From Nocardioides sp. NBC_00368 (GTDB taxonomy: Bacteria; Actinomycetota; Actinomycetes; Propionibacteriales; Nocardioidaceae): a DNA stretch of 64,000 nt. Numbering within the stretch: the stretch's first letter is position 1; each line of letters starts with the position of its first letter. The stretch spans positions 2,234,501-2,298,500 of the forward strand of contig NZ_CP107970.1 in assembly GCF_036090055.1 (NCBI RefSeq). Direction: 5' to 3'. The translations under genes were made by a program, and so were the position numbers. This document shows positions 7,997 to 15,623 of this stretch, in pieces. The notes below the pieces were generated by a model that saw nothing but the letters and a program-made list of their open reading frames with translations, was not told where the DNA came from and did no database searches.

Positions 7997-9315
7997 CGAG
8001 CATCGTCGTCCTCGGGGGCGGGTACGCCGGGATGGCCAGCGCCGCCAGGCTGGCCAAGCTCGGCCACTCGGTGACCCTGCTCGAGGCCTCCGGACAGCTC
8101 GGCGGCGCCCTGGTGCCGGTGCGCGAGGAGGGGTTCACCTGGGACGCCTCGGCGACCTCGACGCTGCTGCCCGCGGTGATGCGCGACCTGTTCCGCAAGT
8201 CCGGGCGGCCCGCGGAGCGTGAGCTCGAGCTGGTGCCGATGGACGTGGTCCGCGAGCACCGGTTCGCCGACAAGACCTCGGTCACGGTGCCGGGCGGCAC
8301 CCGCGGCGCCCAGCTGGCGGCCTTCGACGAGCTGGCGCCCGGCACGGGCCGGCTGTGGACCGACTACGTGGCCCGGTTCAGCGAGGACTGGGAGGTGCTG
8401 CGCCAGCACTACTTCGAGGTGCCCTGGGAGCCCTCGGCGCTGCCGTCCGCGGTCGCGGAGCGGTTCAGGTCCCGCGAGACCCTCCACAAGCGGCTGCGCA
8501 AGACGTTCAAGGACGAGCGCCTCCGGCTGGTCGCGGCGCACCCGTTCGTCGCCGCGGGCCAGGAGCTGCGTGACGTACCTGCCTGGGCGGGGTTGACCGC
8601 CTACCTCGAGCAGCGGTTCGGCGCCTGGCGCGTCGAGGGCGGGATGGGCGTGGTCGCCGAGGTGCTCACCGCCCGGATGGCCACGCGGCGGGTCTCGGTG
8701 CAGACTGCGACCCGGGTGGAGGACATCGTCGTACGCGAGGGCCGAGCGGTCGCGGTCAGCACCGCCGCCGGCGAGATCGACCTCGGCGCCGACGGCGCGG
8801 TCGTGGTCGCCTTCGACCCGCGCTCGCTGCCGGCCCTGCGGCCGCTGGTGGAGCGCACCCTGCCGGCGATCCCACCGATGACGTTCCACCTCGGGCTGGA
8901 GTCGCTGCCCGAGCACCTCACCGACCTTCCCGACGAGCTGGTTCTCCACGGCGAGCCCACCCTGGTCGTACGCACGCGTGGGCTGGCCCCCGAAGGACAG
9001 CACGCCTGGACGATCCACTCCCACGGCAAGCTGATGGAGGACGTCCTGCTGGCGCTGGCACGCCACAAGATCGATGTCCGCGAGCACGTCGTGCACCGCG
9101 TCGACCTGGGCGCCGCCGAGCTCGTACGCCGCTGGCGCGGGTCCCCGCTGGGCGTGAAGTGGGCGGGGCGCGGCACGGTGTTCCAGCGCCTCGGCCCGCG
9201 CACCCCGATCCCGAACGTCTACGCCGCCGGTGCCCACGCCACGCCGGGGGCCGGGCTGCCGTTCGCCGGGCTGTCGGCCGCGCTGGTCGCGCAGTCGATC
9301 GGGTCGGCCCGTTAG
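7993..9315 (+). CDS. FAD-dependent phytoene desaturase-like oxidoreductase
   Basis: The 440-aa protein opens with a dinucleotide-binding fold: VVLGGGYAGMASAARLAKLG followed by VTLLEASGQLGG, as in the NAD(P)/FAD-dependent amine-oxidase and CrtI-type desaturase superfamily. The C-terminal FAD segment is NVYAAGAHATPGAGLPFAGLSA. The substrate cannot be assigned, and no carotenoid biosynthesis genes are nearby apart from the prenyl synthase 0.9 kb downstream. The GTG start overlaps the DUF4126 stop, and its own stop overlaps the convergent metF stop by three bases. Confidence 0.85.
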   Translation: MTSIVVLGGGYAGMASAARLAKLGHSVTLLEASGQLGGALVPVREEGFTWDASATSTLLPAVMRDLFRKSGRPAERELELVPMDVVREHRFADKTSVTVPGGTRGAQLAAFDELAPGTGRLWTDYVARFSEDWEVLRQHYFEVPWEPSALPSAVAERFRSRETLHKRLRKTFKDERLRLVAAHPFVAAGQELRDVPAWAGLTAYLEQRFGAWRVEGGMGVVAEVLTARMATRRVSVQTATRVEDIVVREGRAVAVSTAAGEIDLGADGAVVVAFDPRSLPALRPLVERTLPAIPPMTFHLGLESLPEHLTDLPDELVLHGEPTLVVRTRGLAPEGQHAWTIHSHGKLMEDVLLALARHKIDVREHVVHRVDLGAAELVRRWRGSPLGVKWAGRGTVFQRLGPRTPIPNVYAAGAHATPGAGLPFAGLSAALVAQSIGSAR

Positions 9316-10202
9316 ACGGTGACGTTGAGCTTGGCGAAGATCTCCAGGGTCGCCTTGGACCGGTTGAGCGTGTAGAAGTGCAGGCCGGGGGCGCCTCCGT
9401 CGAGGAGCTCCTGGCACAGCTCGGCGGCGACCGCGATCCCCTCGGCACGGATGTCGGCGGGGTCCGGACCGGCCGCGGTGATGCGCTCGACGATCTCGTC
9501 GGGCACCTCGGCGCCGATGAGCTCGCTCTGGCGGCGGATGGCGGCGAGGTTCAGGATCGGCATGATCCCCGGCAGGATCGGGATGTCCACACCGCGGGCA
9601 CGGACCCGGTCGACCAGACCGAAGTAGTCCGCGGCGCGGAAGAACATCTGGGTGACCGCGAACTCCGCCCCGGCCTTCGCCTTGGCGACCAGGACGTCAG
9701 CGTCGGCCTCGATCGACTCGGCGCCCGGGTGGCCCTCAGGGAAGGCGGCGACGCCGATGCGGAAGTCGCCACGCTCCCTGGCCAGCCGCACCACGTCGAT
9801 CGCGTAGTCGAGGCCACCGGGGGTCGGGGTCCACTCGGCGCGCGGACCCTCGGCGGGGTCGCCGCGCAGCGCCATCACGTGGGCGACACCCTGGGCGGCG
9901 TAGGAGTCCAGGATCCCGGCGACCTCCTCGCGGGTGTGGCCGACGCAGGTCAGGTGGGCGACGGGCAGCAGCTCGGTCTCCGCGGCGATCCGGCCGGTGA
10001 TGGCCACGGTCTTGTCACGGGTCGAGCCGCCGGCACCGTAGGTGACGCTCACGAAGGTCGGCCGATAGGGCTCCAGGGCGCGCACGGCGTTCCACAGCTG
10101 CTCCTCGCCGGCCTCGTCCTTCGGCGGGAAGAACTCGAAGGAGAACGAGCGCTCGCCCTGGTTGATCAGCTCCGCCAAGGAGCGTCCACGTCCAGTCACC
10201 AT
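9312..10202 (-). CDS. metF: 5,10-methylenetetrahydrofolate reductase
   Basis: The 296-aa TIM-barrel flavoenzyme reduces methylene-THF to methyl-THF for methionine synthesis. Family features are SFEFFPPK near residue 20 (catalytic Glu region), VSVTYGAGGSTRDKT, HLTCVGHTREE and ITQMFF-like VTQMFF. The length is usual for bacterial MetF. Start ATG 10202 is followed directly by GTG, so a one-residue-shorter product is possible. It diverges from the polyprenyl synthase gene with only 34 bp between, as with Rv2172c and idsA2 in M. tuberculosis. Confidence 0.93.
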   Translation of the reverse strand: MVTGRGRSLAELINQGERSFSFEFFPPKDEAGEEQLWNAVRALEPYRPTFVSVTYGAGGSTRDKTVAITGRIAAETELLPVAHLTCVGHTREEVAGILDSYAAQGVAHVMALRGDPAEGPRAEWTPTPGGLDYAIDVVRLARERGDFRIGVAAFPEGHPGAESIEADADVLVAKAKAGAEFAVTQMFFRAADYFGLVDRVRARGVDIPILPGIMPILNLAAIRRQSELIGAEVPDEIVERITAAGPDPADIRAEGIAVAAELCQELLDGGAPGLHFYTLNRSKATLEIFAKLNVTV

Positions 10203-10224
10203 CGGGCCATCGTAGTGAGTGCCC

Positions 10225-10230
10225 TAGGCT
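10225..10230 (+). promoter_or_regulatory. Leaderless -10 box for the prenyl synthase
   Basis: TAGGCT ends six bases before the GTG at 10237, the spacing of leaderless actinobacterial promoters. No clear -35 is seen. Confidence 0.65.
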
Positions 10231-10236
10231 CGGAGA

Positions 10237-11322
10237 GTGAATGAAACGTGGGACGCCGATGAATTCCGCAGTCGCGTCCAGGGAGCGCTGGACAGCTTTC
10301 TCGAGACCCAGACCGAGCGGTTGGCCCCGCTCGGCGACGAGGTCGAACCGCTGCTGCGCCGGGCGCGTGAGTCGATGTCCGGAGGCAAGCGGCTGAGGGC
10401 CGCGTTCTGCTACTGGGGCTTCCACGCGGTCCGTCCCTCCCCTTCCCCCGCGGAGGAGGAGTCGCTCGTGCGGGCGGCCGCCGCGCTCGAGCTCCTCCAG
10501 GCCTCGGCGCTCGTCCACGACGACGTCATCGACGACTCCGACACCCGGCGCGGTGCGCCGGCCGCGCACCGCGCGTTCGAGGCTGACCACGCCGCCGCGG
10601 GCTGGCCGGGCCGGTCCCGCGCCTACGGCGACGCCGCTGCGGTGCTCCTCGGAGACCTGCTGCTGACCTGGGCCGATGAGCTGCTGCGTACCTCTGGGTT
10701 CGGGGGTGCCGAGACCGCCGCCGCGCTGTCGGTCTTCGATCACACCCGCAGCGAGGTCATCGCCGGGCAGTTCCTCGACATCACCGTGCAGGCGCGCGGC
10801 GCCGCCGACGTCGAGGCCGCGATGAAGGTGGTGCGCTACAAGGCGGCCAAGTACTCGGTCGAGCGTCCCCTCCACGTCGGCGCCGCCCTGGCCGGAGCCT
10901 CGCGCGAGCAGATCGAGGCGCTGTCCGCCTACGGTCTTCCCGTCGGTGAGGCCTTCCAGCTCCGCGACGATCTCCTCGGCGTCTTCGGCGATCCCTCGGT
11001 CACCGGGAAGCCCGCCGGCGACGACCTCGTCGAGGGCAAGCGCACCGTCCTCGTCGCCCTCGCCCTGGCGGGCTCGACCCCCGCCGACGCAGACCGCCTC
11101 GACAGCGCCCTCGGCCGGCCGCTCAGCGAGGAGCAGGTCGCCGAGCTGCGTACGATCATCACCACCTCCGGCGCCGAGCAGCAGGTCGAGAAGACCATCA
11201 CGGAGCTCGCCGACCAGGGCCTCACCGCGCTGGACGACGCCAGGTCCGCCGGCACCCTCGACGCAGGCGCCGCCGGCACCCTCCGCTCGCTCGCGACCGC
11301 CGCCACCCAGCGCACGGTCTGA
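10237..11322 (+). CDS. idsA: Polyprenyl (geranylgeranyl-type) diphosphate synthase
   Basis: The 361-aa all-helical prenyltransferase condenses isopentenyl diphosphate with allylic diphosphates. The first aspartate-rich motif is HDDVIDD (Asp95, Asp96, Asp99, Asp100) and the second is LRDDLLGVFGD (Asp244, Asp245). GGKRLRAAF near residue 50 is the IPP-binding loop. The small residues just before the first motif suggest a medium-chain product, but chain length is not settled by sequence. The GTG start follows a leaderless -10 box. It matches idsA2 in synteny. Confidence 0.9.
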   Translation: MNETWDADEFRSRVQGALDSFLETQTERLAPLGDEVEPLLRRARESMSGGKRLRAAFCYWGFHAVRPSPSPAEEESLVRAAAALELLQASALVHDDVIDDSDTRRGAPAAHRAFEADHAAAGWPGRSRAYGDAAAVLLGDLLLTWADELLRTSGFGGAETAAALSVFDHTRSEVIAGQFLDITVQARGAADVEAAMKVVRYKAAKYSVERPLHVGAALAGASREQIEALSAYGLPVGEAFQLRDDLLGVFGDPSVTGKPAGDDLVEGKRTVLVALALAGSTPADADRLDSALGRPLSEEQVAELRTIITTSGAEQQVEKTITELADQGLTALDDARSAGTLDAGAAGTLRSLATAATQRTV

Positions 11323-11332
11323 GGCCGAGGCG

Positions 11333-12010
11333 TCAGAGGCGCTCGGCGGGCATCTGGAAGAGGACCTTCTCGGACGGCTCGTCGGAGCCACCCATGGGCT
11401 CCATGGTGACCATGAGGTCGCCGTCCTCGACCGGTACGGCGACGGACACCTCCTCGTCGAGGACGCCGGCGGACTCCATGCCGTCGTCGGTGTGCCACCA
11501 GACCTGGTAGGTCATCCCCTCGGGGCGCGTGAGGTGGGCGGTGTCCACGGCGACCATGTGCATCTCGTGGGACATCGCGACCATCAGCTCGCCGTCGGAG
11601 GTCTCCTCCTTGTGCATCCTGGCGTCGGGGGCCGAGATCACCTGGGCGGCGGTCATCGGCGGCGGGTCGTCCTCGCGTACGACGACTCCGACCGTCACCC
11701 CGGCACCGACGATCACCGCAGCCGCCGCGGCGACGACGCCCATGAGCCGGCGTCGGCGGGGACTGCCCGCGGCGACGACGGGCCGCAGCTGCGGAGTCTC
11801 CGATGCCGTACGCAGCACCCGGCCGCGCAGCGCCACCGGCGGCGTCGCGGCGACCTCGGCGGCGAGGGAGGCGGTGGCCGCCCGCAGCGAGTCGACCTCC
11901 TCGCGGCACTCCGGGCACACCGCCAGGTGAGCCTCGAACTCGGCCCTCTCCCCGGGCACCAGGGCGTCGAGGAGGTAGGCCCCGACCAGTCCGTGCACGT
12001 CAGGCGCCAT
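11333..12010 (-). CDS. RskA-type anti-sigma factor
   Basis: The 225-aa membrane protein has an N-terminal zinc-associated anti-sigma motif, HLAVCPECREEV (His28, Cys32, Cys35), which holds an ECF sigma factor in the cytoplasm. A single helix (about residues 88-111) leads to an extracytoplasmic RskA domain with the typical TYQVWWHTDDG and MVTMEPMGGS segments. The start overlaps the sigma factor stop by 11 bp, so the pair is co-expressed. In M. tuberculosis RskA is released by intramembrane proteolysis in response to redox state; the signal here is unknown. Confidence 0.92.
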   Translation of the reverse strand: MAPDVHGLVGAYLLDALVPGERAEFEAHLAVCPECREEVDSLRAATASLAAEVAATPPVALRGRVLRTASETPQLRPVVAAGSPRRRRLMGVVAAAAAVIVGAGVTVGVVVREDDPPPMTAAQVISAPDARMHKEETSDGELMVAMSHEMHMVAVDTAHLTRPEGMTYQVWWHTDDGMESAGVLDEEVSVAVPVEDGDLMVTMEPMGGSDEPSEKVLFQMPAERL

Positions 12011-12623
12011 CGCGAGCCCCTCCCGCCTTCGCCTCGGGCTCCGCTTCCGCCAGGCAGTCGCGCAGCCGGATCAGGCCGTCCCGCATCCGCGTCTTCACCG
12101 TCGGCAGCGGCCGGCCGAGCAGCTCGGCGACCTCGGGATAGGTGAAGCCCTGGTAGTAGGCCAGCTGGACCGCCTGCGACTGCAGCGGCGTGAGCGACTC
12201 CATGCAGCGGCGTACGCCCTCGTGCTCGGCCGCCGTGACCACCGCCTCCTCGGGGCCGGCGACCTCCGCCGGCTCGCGTCGGGCGACCTGCTCCTCCCGG
12301 GCACGCGACGCCTGCGAGGAGCGCACCGTGTCGACGGCCCGCCGGTGCGCGATCGTCAGCACCCACGTGCGGACCGAGCCGCGCGAGGGGTCGAACCGAG
12401 CGGCCTGGCGCCACACCTCGGTGAACACCTCCTGGGTCACCTCCTCCGCCCGCGAGGGGTCGCGCACCACCCGCCGGGCGACACCGAAGACGAGCGGAGC
12501 CATCTCGTCGTAGAGGATCCCGAAGGCGTCCAGGTCGCCACCAGCGACCGCGGTGAGCACCCCCGCCAGGTCAAGGCCCTGGGGGCCCGGCGAATCGCCC
12601 ACCACCCGCAGCGCTCGGCGCAC
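12000..12623 (-). CDS. ECF sigma factor, SigK-like
   Basis: The 207-aa protein has sigma region 2 (DEVMAPLVFG-like DEMAPLVFGVARRVV to WVLTIAHRRAVDTVR) and region 4 (LTPLQSQAVQLAYYQGFTY followed by EVAELLGRPLPTVKTRMRDG). The GTG at 12623 is preferred over one at 12629 because GGAAGG (12631-12636) then has seven-base spacing. It is co-transcribed with an RskA-type anti-sigma factor. A SigK-like promoter motif lies upstream, consistent with autoregulation, and a second faces the divergent oxidoreductase gene. The SigK assignment rests on the partner and the promoter match. Confidence 0.9.
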   Translation of the reverse strand: MRRALRVVGDSPGPQGLDLAGVLTAVAGGDLDAFGILYDEMAPLVFGVARRVVRDPSRAEEVTQEVFTEVWRQAARFDPSRGSVRTWVLTIAHRRAVDTVRSSQASRAREEQVARREPAEVAGPEEAVVTAAEHEGVRRCMESLTPLQSQAVQLAYYQGFTYPEVAELLGRPLPTVKTRMRDGLIRLRDCLAEAEPEAKAGGARDGA

Positions 12624-12659
12624 ACGCACCCCTTCCGACGAATGACAGATCTCACCCCG

Positions 12660-12687
12660 GGTTCGCAGCCGAGAAGTGGGAGGATTG
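12660..12687 (-). promoter_or_regulatory. Putative SigK-type promoter of the sigma gene
   Basis: CAATCC (12682-12687), 16 bases, CGAACC (12660-12665) reads toward the sigma/anti-sigma genes and resembles the SigK promoter as I recall it (CCATCC-N16/17-CGAA). It would start transcription about 30 bases before the GTG. Confidence 0.65.
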
Positions 12688-12690
12688 GTC

Positions 12691-12718
12691 CCATCCGACC
12701 ACCGATCGGCCACGAACA
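12691..12718 (+). promoter_or_regulatory. Putative SigK-type promoter of the oxidoreductase
   Basis: CCATCC (12691-12696), 16 bases, CGAACA (12713-12718), followed six bases later by the ATG at 12725. The -35 half is an exact SigK-type hexamer, and the spacing equals that of the opposing copy. Confidence 0.7.
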
Positions 12719-12724
12719 CACAGC

Positions 12725-14257
12725 ATGACATCCCGCACCTTCCTCGGACGTCTCCCGAGCGGTCCCGTCGCGGGCATCGCCGCGGGCGTGCTCGGCCTCG
12801 GCGTCGCCGAGCTCATCGCCGCCCTCGCGCGCGGGGCCTCTCCCCTGCTCGCGCTCGGCGACCGGGTCATCGACCTCACCCCGCGCTGGCTCAAGGAGGC
12901 TGCGGTCGCCACCTTCGGCACGGCCGACAAGCCGATCCTGCTTGCTTGCGTCGCGCTGGTCACGCTGGTGCTCCTCGGCGTGGCCGGCGCCCTGGCCGTA
13001 CGCCGCCCCGCGCTCGGCGCGGGCATGCTGCTGCTCCTCGGTGCGGTCGACATCGCCGCTCTCCTGGCCGACCGGGCCGGCAACGGCACCATGGGCATCG
13101 TCGCGCTGGTGATCGGGCTGGCGGTCGGCGTCGCGGCGCTGGTCCTGCTGACGCGGCGTCTGCGGGAGTCCGGCGAGACACCCACCGAGGCGGTGGCGCC
13201 CGACGGCTTCGACCGGCGCCGGTTCCTCGTCGCCGCGGCGGCGGTGACCGCGGTCGGAGCGGCCGGCGGCGTCGGCGCGAAGGTGGTCATCGCCCGCCGT
13301 CGTCCGGCGACGAGGCTGGCCATCCCGGCCGCCGTCTCCCCCGCCGCGCCCCTCCCGGCCGGCGCAGAGCTCCGGATCGACGGGCTGACGCCCCACCTGA
13401 CCCCCGTCGACGACTTCTACCGCATCGATATCGCCCTGCTCACCCCACGCGTCGACATCGCCGACTACCGGCTCAAGATCCACGGCCTCGTCGACAACCC
13501 GGTCGAGCTGACCTACGAGGACCTGCTCGCGATGCCGCTCTACGAGCGCCGGGTCACGATCTGCTGTGTCTCCAACGAGGTCGGCGGCGATCTGATCGGC
13601 AACGCGACCTGGACCGGCGTACGCATCCGCGACGTCCTCAAGCGCGCCGGCCTCGACCCCGATGCCGACGCGGTGAAGTCCACCGGTGCCGACGGCATCA
13701 CCATCGGCACCCCGCTCGAGGCCCTCATCGACGGCCGCGACTCCCTGCTCGCGATCGCCCAGGACGGCGAGCCGTTGACGCAGGACCACGGCTTCCCTGT
13801 GCGCATGGTCGTCCCCGGCCTCTACGGCTACGTCTCGGCGACCAAGTGGCTCACCGAGCTCGAGGTCACCCGCTTCGCCGACTTCCGCGCCTACTGGACC
13901 GACCGCGGCTGGTCCGCCGAGGGGCCGATCAAGACCCAGTGCCGCATCGACATCCCCGGCGACGACGTCATGCCGGGTCAGCGGACCGTTGCCGGGGTCG
14001 CCTGGGCACAACACCGTGGGATCAGCAAGGTCGAGGTACGCATCGACGACGGCCCCTGGCAGCCCGCCACGCTCGCCGCCGAGGACAGCGTCGACACCTG
14101 GCGGCAGTGGACCTACCGCTGGGACGCGACCGAGGGCGAGCACCGGATCCAGGCGCGGGCCTTCGACCGCACCGGCACCCCGCAGACCGGCAACGAGGTG
14201 CCGCCCGCTCCCGACGGAGCCACCGGCTACCCCACCCGGACCGTCACGGTCGGGTGA
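12725..14257 (+). CDS. Membrane-bound molybdopterin-dependent oxidoreductase (sulfite oxidase family)
   Basis: The 510-aa protein combines four N-terminal hydrophobic segments (within residues 10-140), a twin-arginine-like stretch DRRRFLVAAAAVTAVGA near 160, and a sulfite-oxidase-type molybdopterin domain. ERRVTICCVSNEVGGDLIG carries the Mo-ligand cysteine region, and the C-terminal part (GVAWAQHRGISKVEVRIDDG) is the dimerisation domain. It is predicted to act outside the membrane, perhaps repairing oxidised or sulfur-containing substrates. Its transcription seems to depend on the divergent SigK-like sigma factor. Electron partner and substrate are unknown. Confidence 0.88.
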   Translation: MTSRTFLGRLPSGPVAGIAAGVLGLGVAELIAALARGASPLLALGDRVIDLTPRWLKEAAVATFGTADKPILLACVALVTLVLLGVAGALAVRRPALGAGMLLLLGAVDIAALLADRAGNGTMGIVALVIGLAVGVAALVLLTRRLRESGETPTEAVAPDGFDRRRFLVAAAAVTAVGAAGGVGAKVVIARRRPATRLAIPAAVSPAAPLPAGAELRIDGLTPHLTPVDDFYRIDIALLTPRVDIADYRLKIHGLVDNPVELTYEDLLAMPLYERRVTICCVSNEVGGDLIGNATWTGVRIRDVLKRAGLDPDADAVKSTGADGITIGTPLEALIDGRDSLLAIAQDGEPLTQDHGFPVRMVVPGLYGYVSATKWLTELEVTRFADFRAYWTDRGWSAEGPIKTQCRIDIPGDDVMPGQRTVAGVAWAQHRGISKVEVRIDDGPWQPATLAAEDSVDTWRQWTYRWDATEGEHRIQARAFDRTGTPQTGNEVPPAPDGATGYPTRTVTVG

Positions 14258-14689
14258 TCAGCCCAGGTCGGCCAGGTCCGTATCGGGACCGTCGCCACGC
14301 AGCAGCACGGTGAACGCCGGACGGTCCTCGGAGATCTCCGCGGCGCGGTCCTTCAGGACCCCGACGATCTTGTCGAAACCGGCGCGGTCGGCATAGGCGG
14401 CGCATCCCCAGGTCTCCCACAGCAGCACCGTGGGCGCGGAGAGGTCGCGCAGCGAGTCCCACAGCGCGTCGAGGTTGCGGCCGAAGTGGGCCGGGAAACC
14501 GAGCGCGGCGCCGATGGCGCCCAGCACCTCGTCCTTGGTCTCGGCGACGTCCGCGATCTGCTTCAGCGACCAGCCGGCACCGGTCACCGACTCGGCGAGG
14601 TCGGCGGCCGCCAGCTCGGTGTGCCAGCGGTAGACGCCGGGATCGATCCTCCCGGCCAGGAGACCTGCCAGTCCACTCATCTGCCCCAT
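14258..14689 (-). CDS. Barstar-family ribonuclease inhibitor
   Basis: The 143-aa acidic protein contains the barstar core: RWHTELAAADLAES, then AIGAALGFPAHFGRNLDALWDSLRDL, in which the FGRNLDALWD segment is the ribonuclease-binding region. ATG 14689 overlaps the stop of the upstream RNase gene in TGATG; a second ATG at 14680 is possible. Being cytoplasmic and coupled to a secreted guanyl-specific RNase, it is probably the immunity protein. Barstar homologues without a cognate RNase are common, so the adjacency here is informative. Confidence 0.9.
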   Translation of the reverse strand: MGQMSGLAGLLAGRIDPGVYRWHTELAAADLAESVTGAGWSLKQIADVAETKDEVLGAIGAALGFPAHFGRNLDALWDSLRDLSAPTVLLWETWGCAAYADRAGFDKIVGVLKDRAAEISEDRPAFTVLLRGDGPDTDLADLG

Positions 14690-15105
14690 CACCCCCGGTC
14701 GATCCGTGCGAACGACTCGTAGTGGTCCTCGGTGTAGTAGAACTCCCCACCCTCGCCTGTGACGATACGCCGCGCACCCCGATCGTCGGAGCCGGGCGTC
14801 GGCACGGTGTATTCGGCGTAGTAGCCCGAGGGCTCCTCGGGCAGGATCCCCTCGCGGTTGCCGAAGGTGCTGCCGTCCTTGCCCGGGTAGGGGAACGGGC
14901 CGCCGTCGTCGATCAGCCGGAGCGTCTCCACTCCTTCGGGCGGCAGGTCGGACTCCGCGATCCAGATCAGACCGCTGTCGGGATCGGTGCCGGTCCGCCC
15001 GCCTCCGCCGTCGCCGACTTCGCCCGAGCCGGAACCGGAGCATCCGGCGAGCAGCGCCATCACCGCTGCCAGCAGCAGGGCGGCCAGGGCAGACTTCGAC
15101 CTCAC
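14689..15105 (-). CDS. RNase Sa-like guanyl-specific ribonuclease, lipoprotein
   Basis: The 138-aa protein has a lipoprotein signal ending LLAGC (Cys22), a glycine/serine linker, and a domain closely matching Streptomyces RNase Sa: TLRLIDDGGPFPYPGKDG, FGNREGILP, GYYAEYTVPTPG, RRIVTGEGGEFYYTEDHYES. Glu98, Arg109, Arg113 and His128 align with Sa residues Glu54, Arg65, Arg69 and His85, so it should cleave RNA after guanosine. The Sa disulfide cysteines are absent. It is followed, with one-base overlap, by a barstar gene. The membrane anchor is unusual, since the known Sa-type enzymes are secreted free. Confidence 0.9.
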   Translation of the reverse strand: MRSKSALAALLLAAVMALLAGCSGSGSGEVGDGGGGRTGTDPDSGLIWIAESDLPPEGVETLRLIDDGGPFPYPGKDGSTFGNREGILPEEPSGYYAEYTVPTPGSDDRGARRIVTGEGGEFYYTEDHYESFARIDRG

Positions 15106-15138
15106 GACGGTCCTCCGAGACGTACGGACAGGGTCGGC

Positions 15139-15510
15139 CTAGAGTGCCATGGCCTGGGCCCGGCGCTTGACCTCCGACCCGCGGTTCTCCCGAAGCGCGT
15201 CGATCGGGCGGCCGGGGAGGTCGTCGTCGAGGAAGAGCCAGGCGATGATCTCGCGGTCGTCGTAGCCGCCGTCGTGGAGCACGTGCAGCAGCCCGCCCAG
15301 GCCCTTGACCGGCAGGCCGTCCTGGATGAACAGGGCCGGGATGTGCTGGCCCTTGATGCCCGGAGGCACCGCCGCCGCGAGCTCGTGCTCGCGGATCATG
15401 GTGCGCACCTTCCCCACCGTCACGCCGAGCAACGACGCAGCGGTGGCCCAGTCGATCCACTCCTCCACCAGGACACCCAGATCCTGCTCCGCCAACCGCA
15501 TCTCGCTCAT
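15139..15510 (-). CDS. Rv2175c-family DNA-binding protein
   Basis: The 123-aa protein has a winged helix-turn-helix (WIDWATAASLLGVTVGKVRT MIRE region, residues 20-45), then the conserved IKGQHIPALFIQDGLPVKGL and WLFLDDDLPGRPIDALRENR segments of the actinobacterial Rv2175c family. In M. tuberculosis Rv2175c is a phosphorylation substrate of PknL, and here too it is divergent from a PknL-like kinase. ATG 15510 follows a TAATGT box by seven bases, so the mRNA is probably leaderless. Confidence 0.9.
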   Translation of the reverse strand: MSEMRLAEQDLGVLVEEWIDWATAASLLGVTVGKVRTMIREHELAAAVPPGIKGQHIPALFIQDGLPVKGLGGLLHVLHDGGYDDREIIAWLFLDDDLPGRPIDALRENRGSEVKRRAQAMAL

Positions 15511-15517
15511 AACGATC

Positions 15518-15523
15518 ACATTA
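15518..15523 (-). promoter_or_regulatory. Leaderless -10 box of the Rv2175c homologue
   Basis: TAATGT, seven bases upstream of ATG 15510 on the minus strand. Confidence 0.65.
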
Positions 15524-15623
15524 CCGGCCCGGGTAGCCGGGCCGGAAAGTCGTGAGTGGGACCCGCTGGTCCGTACCATTGCCCGGTCCGGAATACTTCT
15601 CCAACCGGAGACAGGAGGATCGC

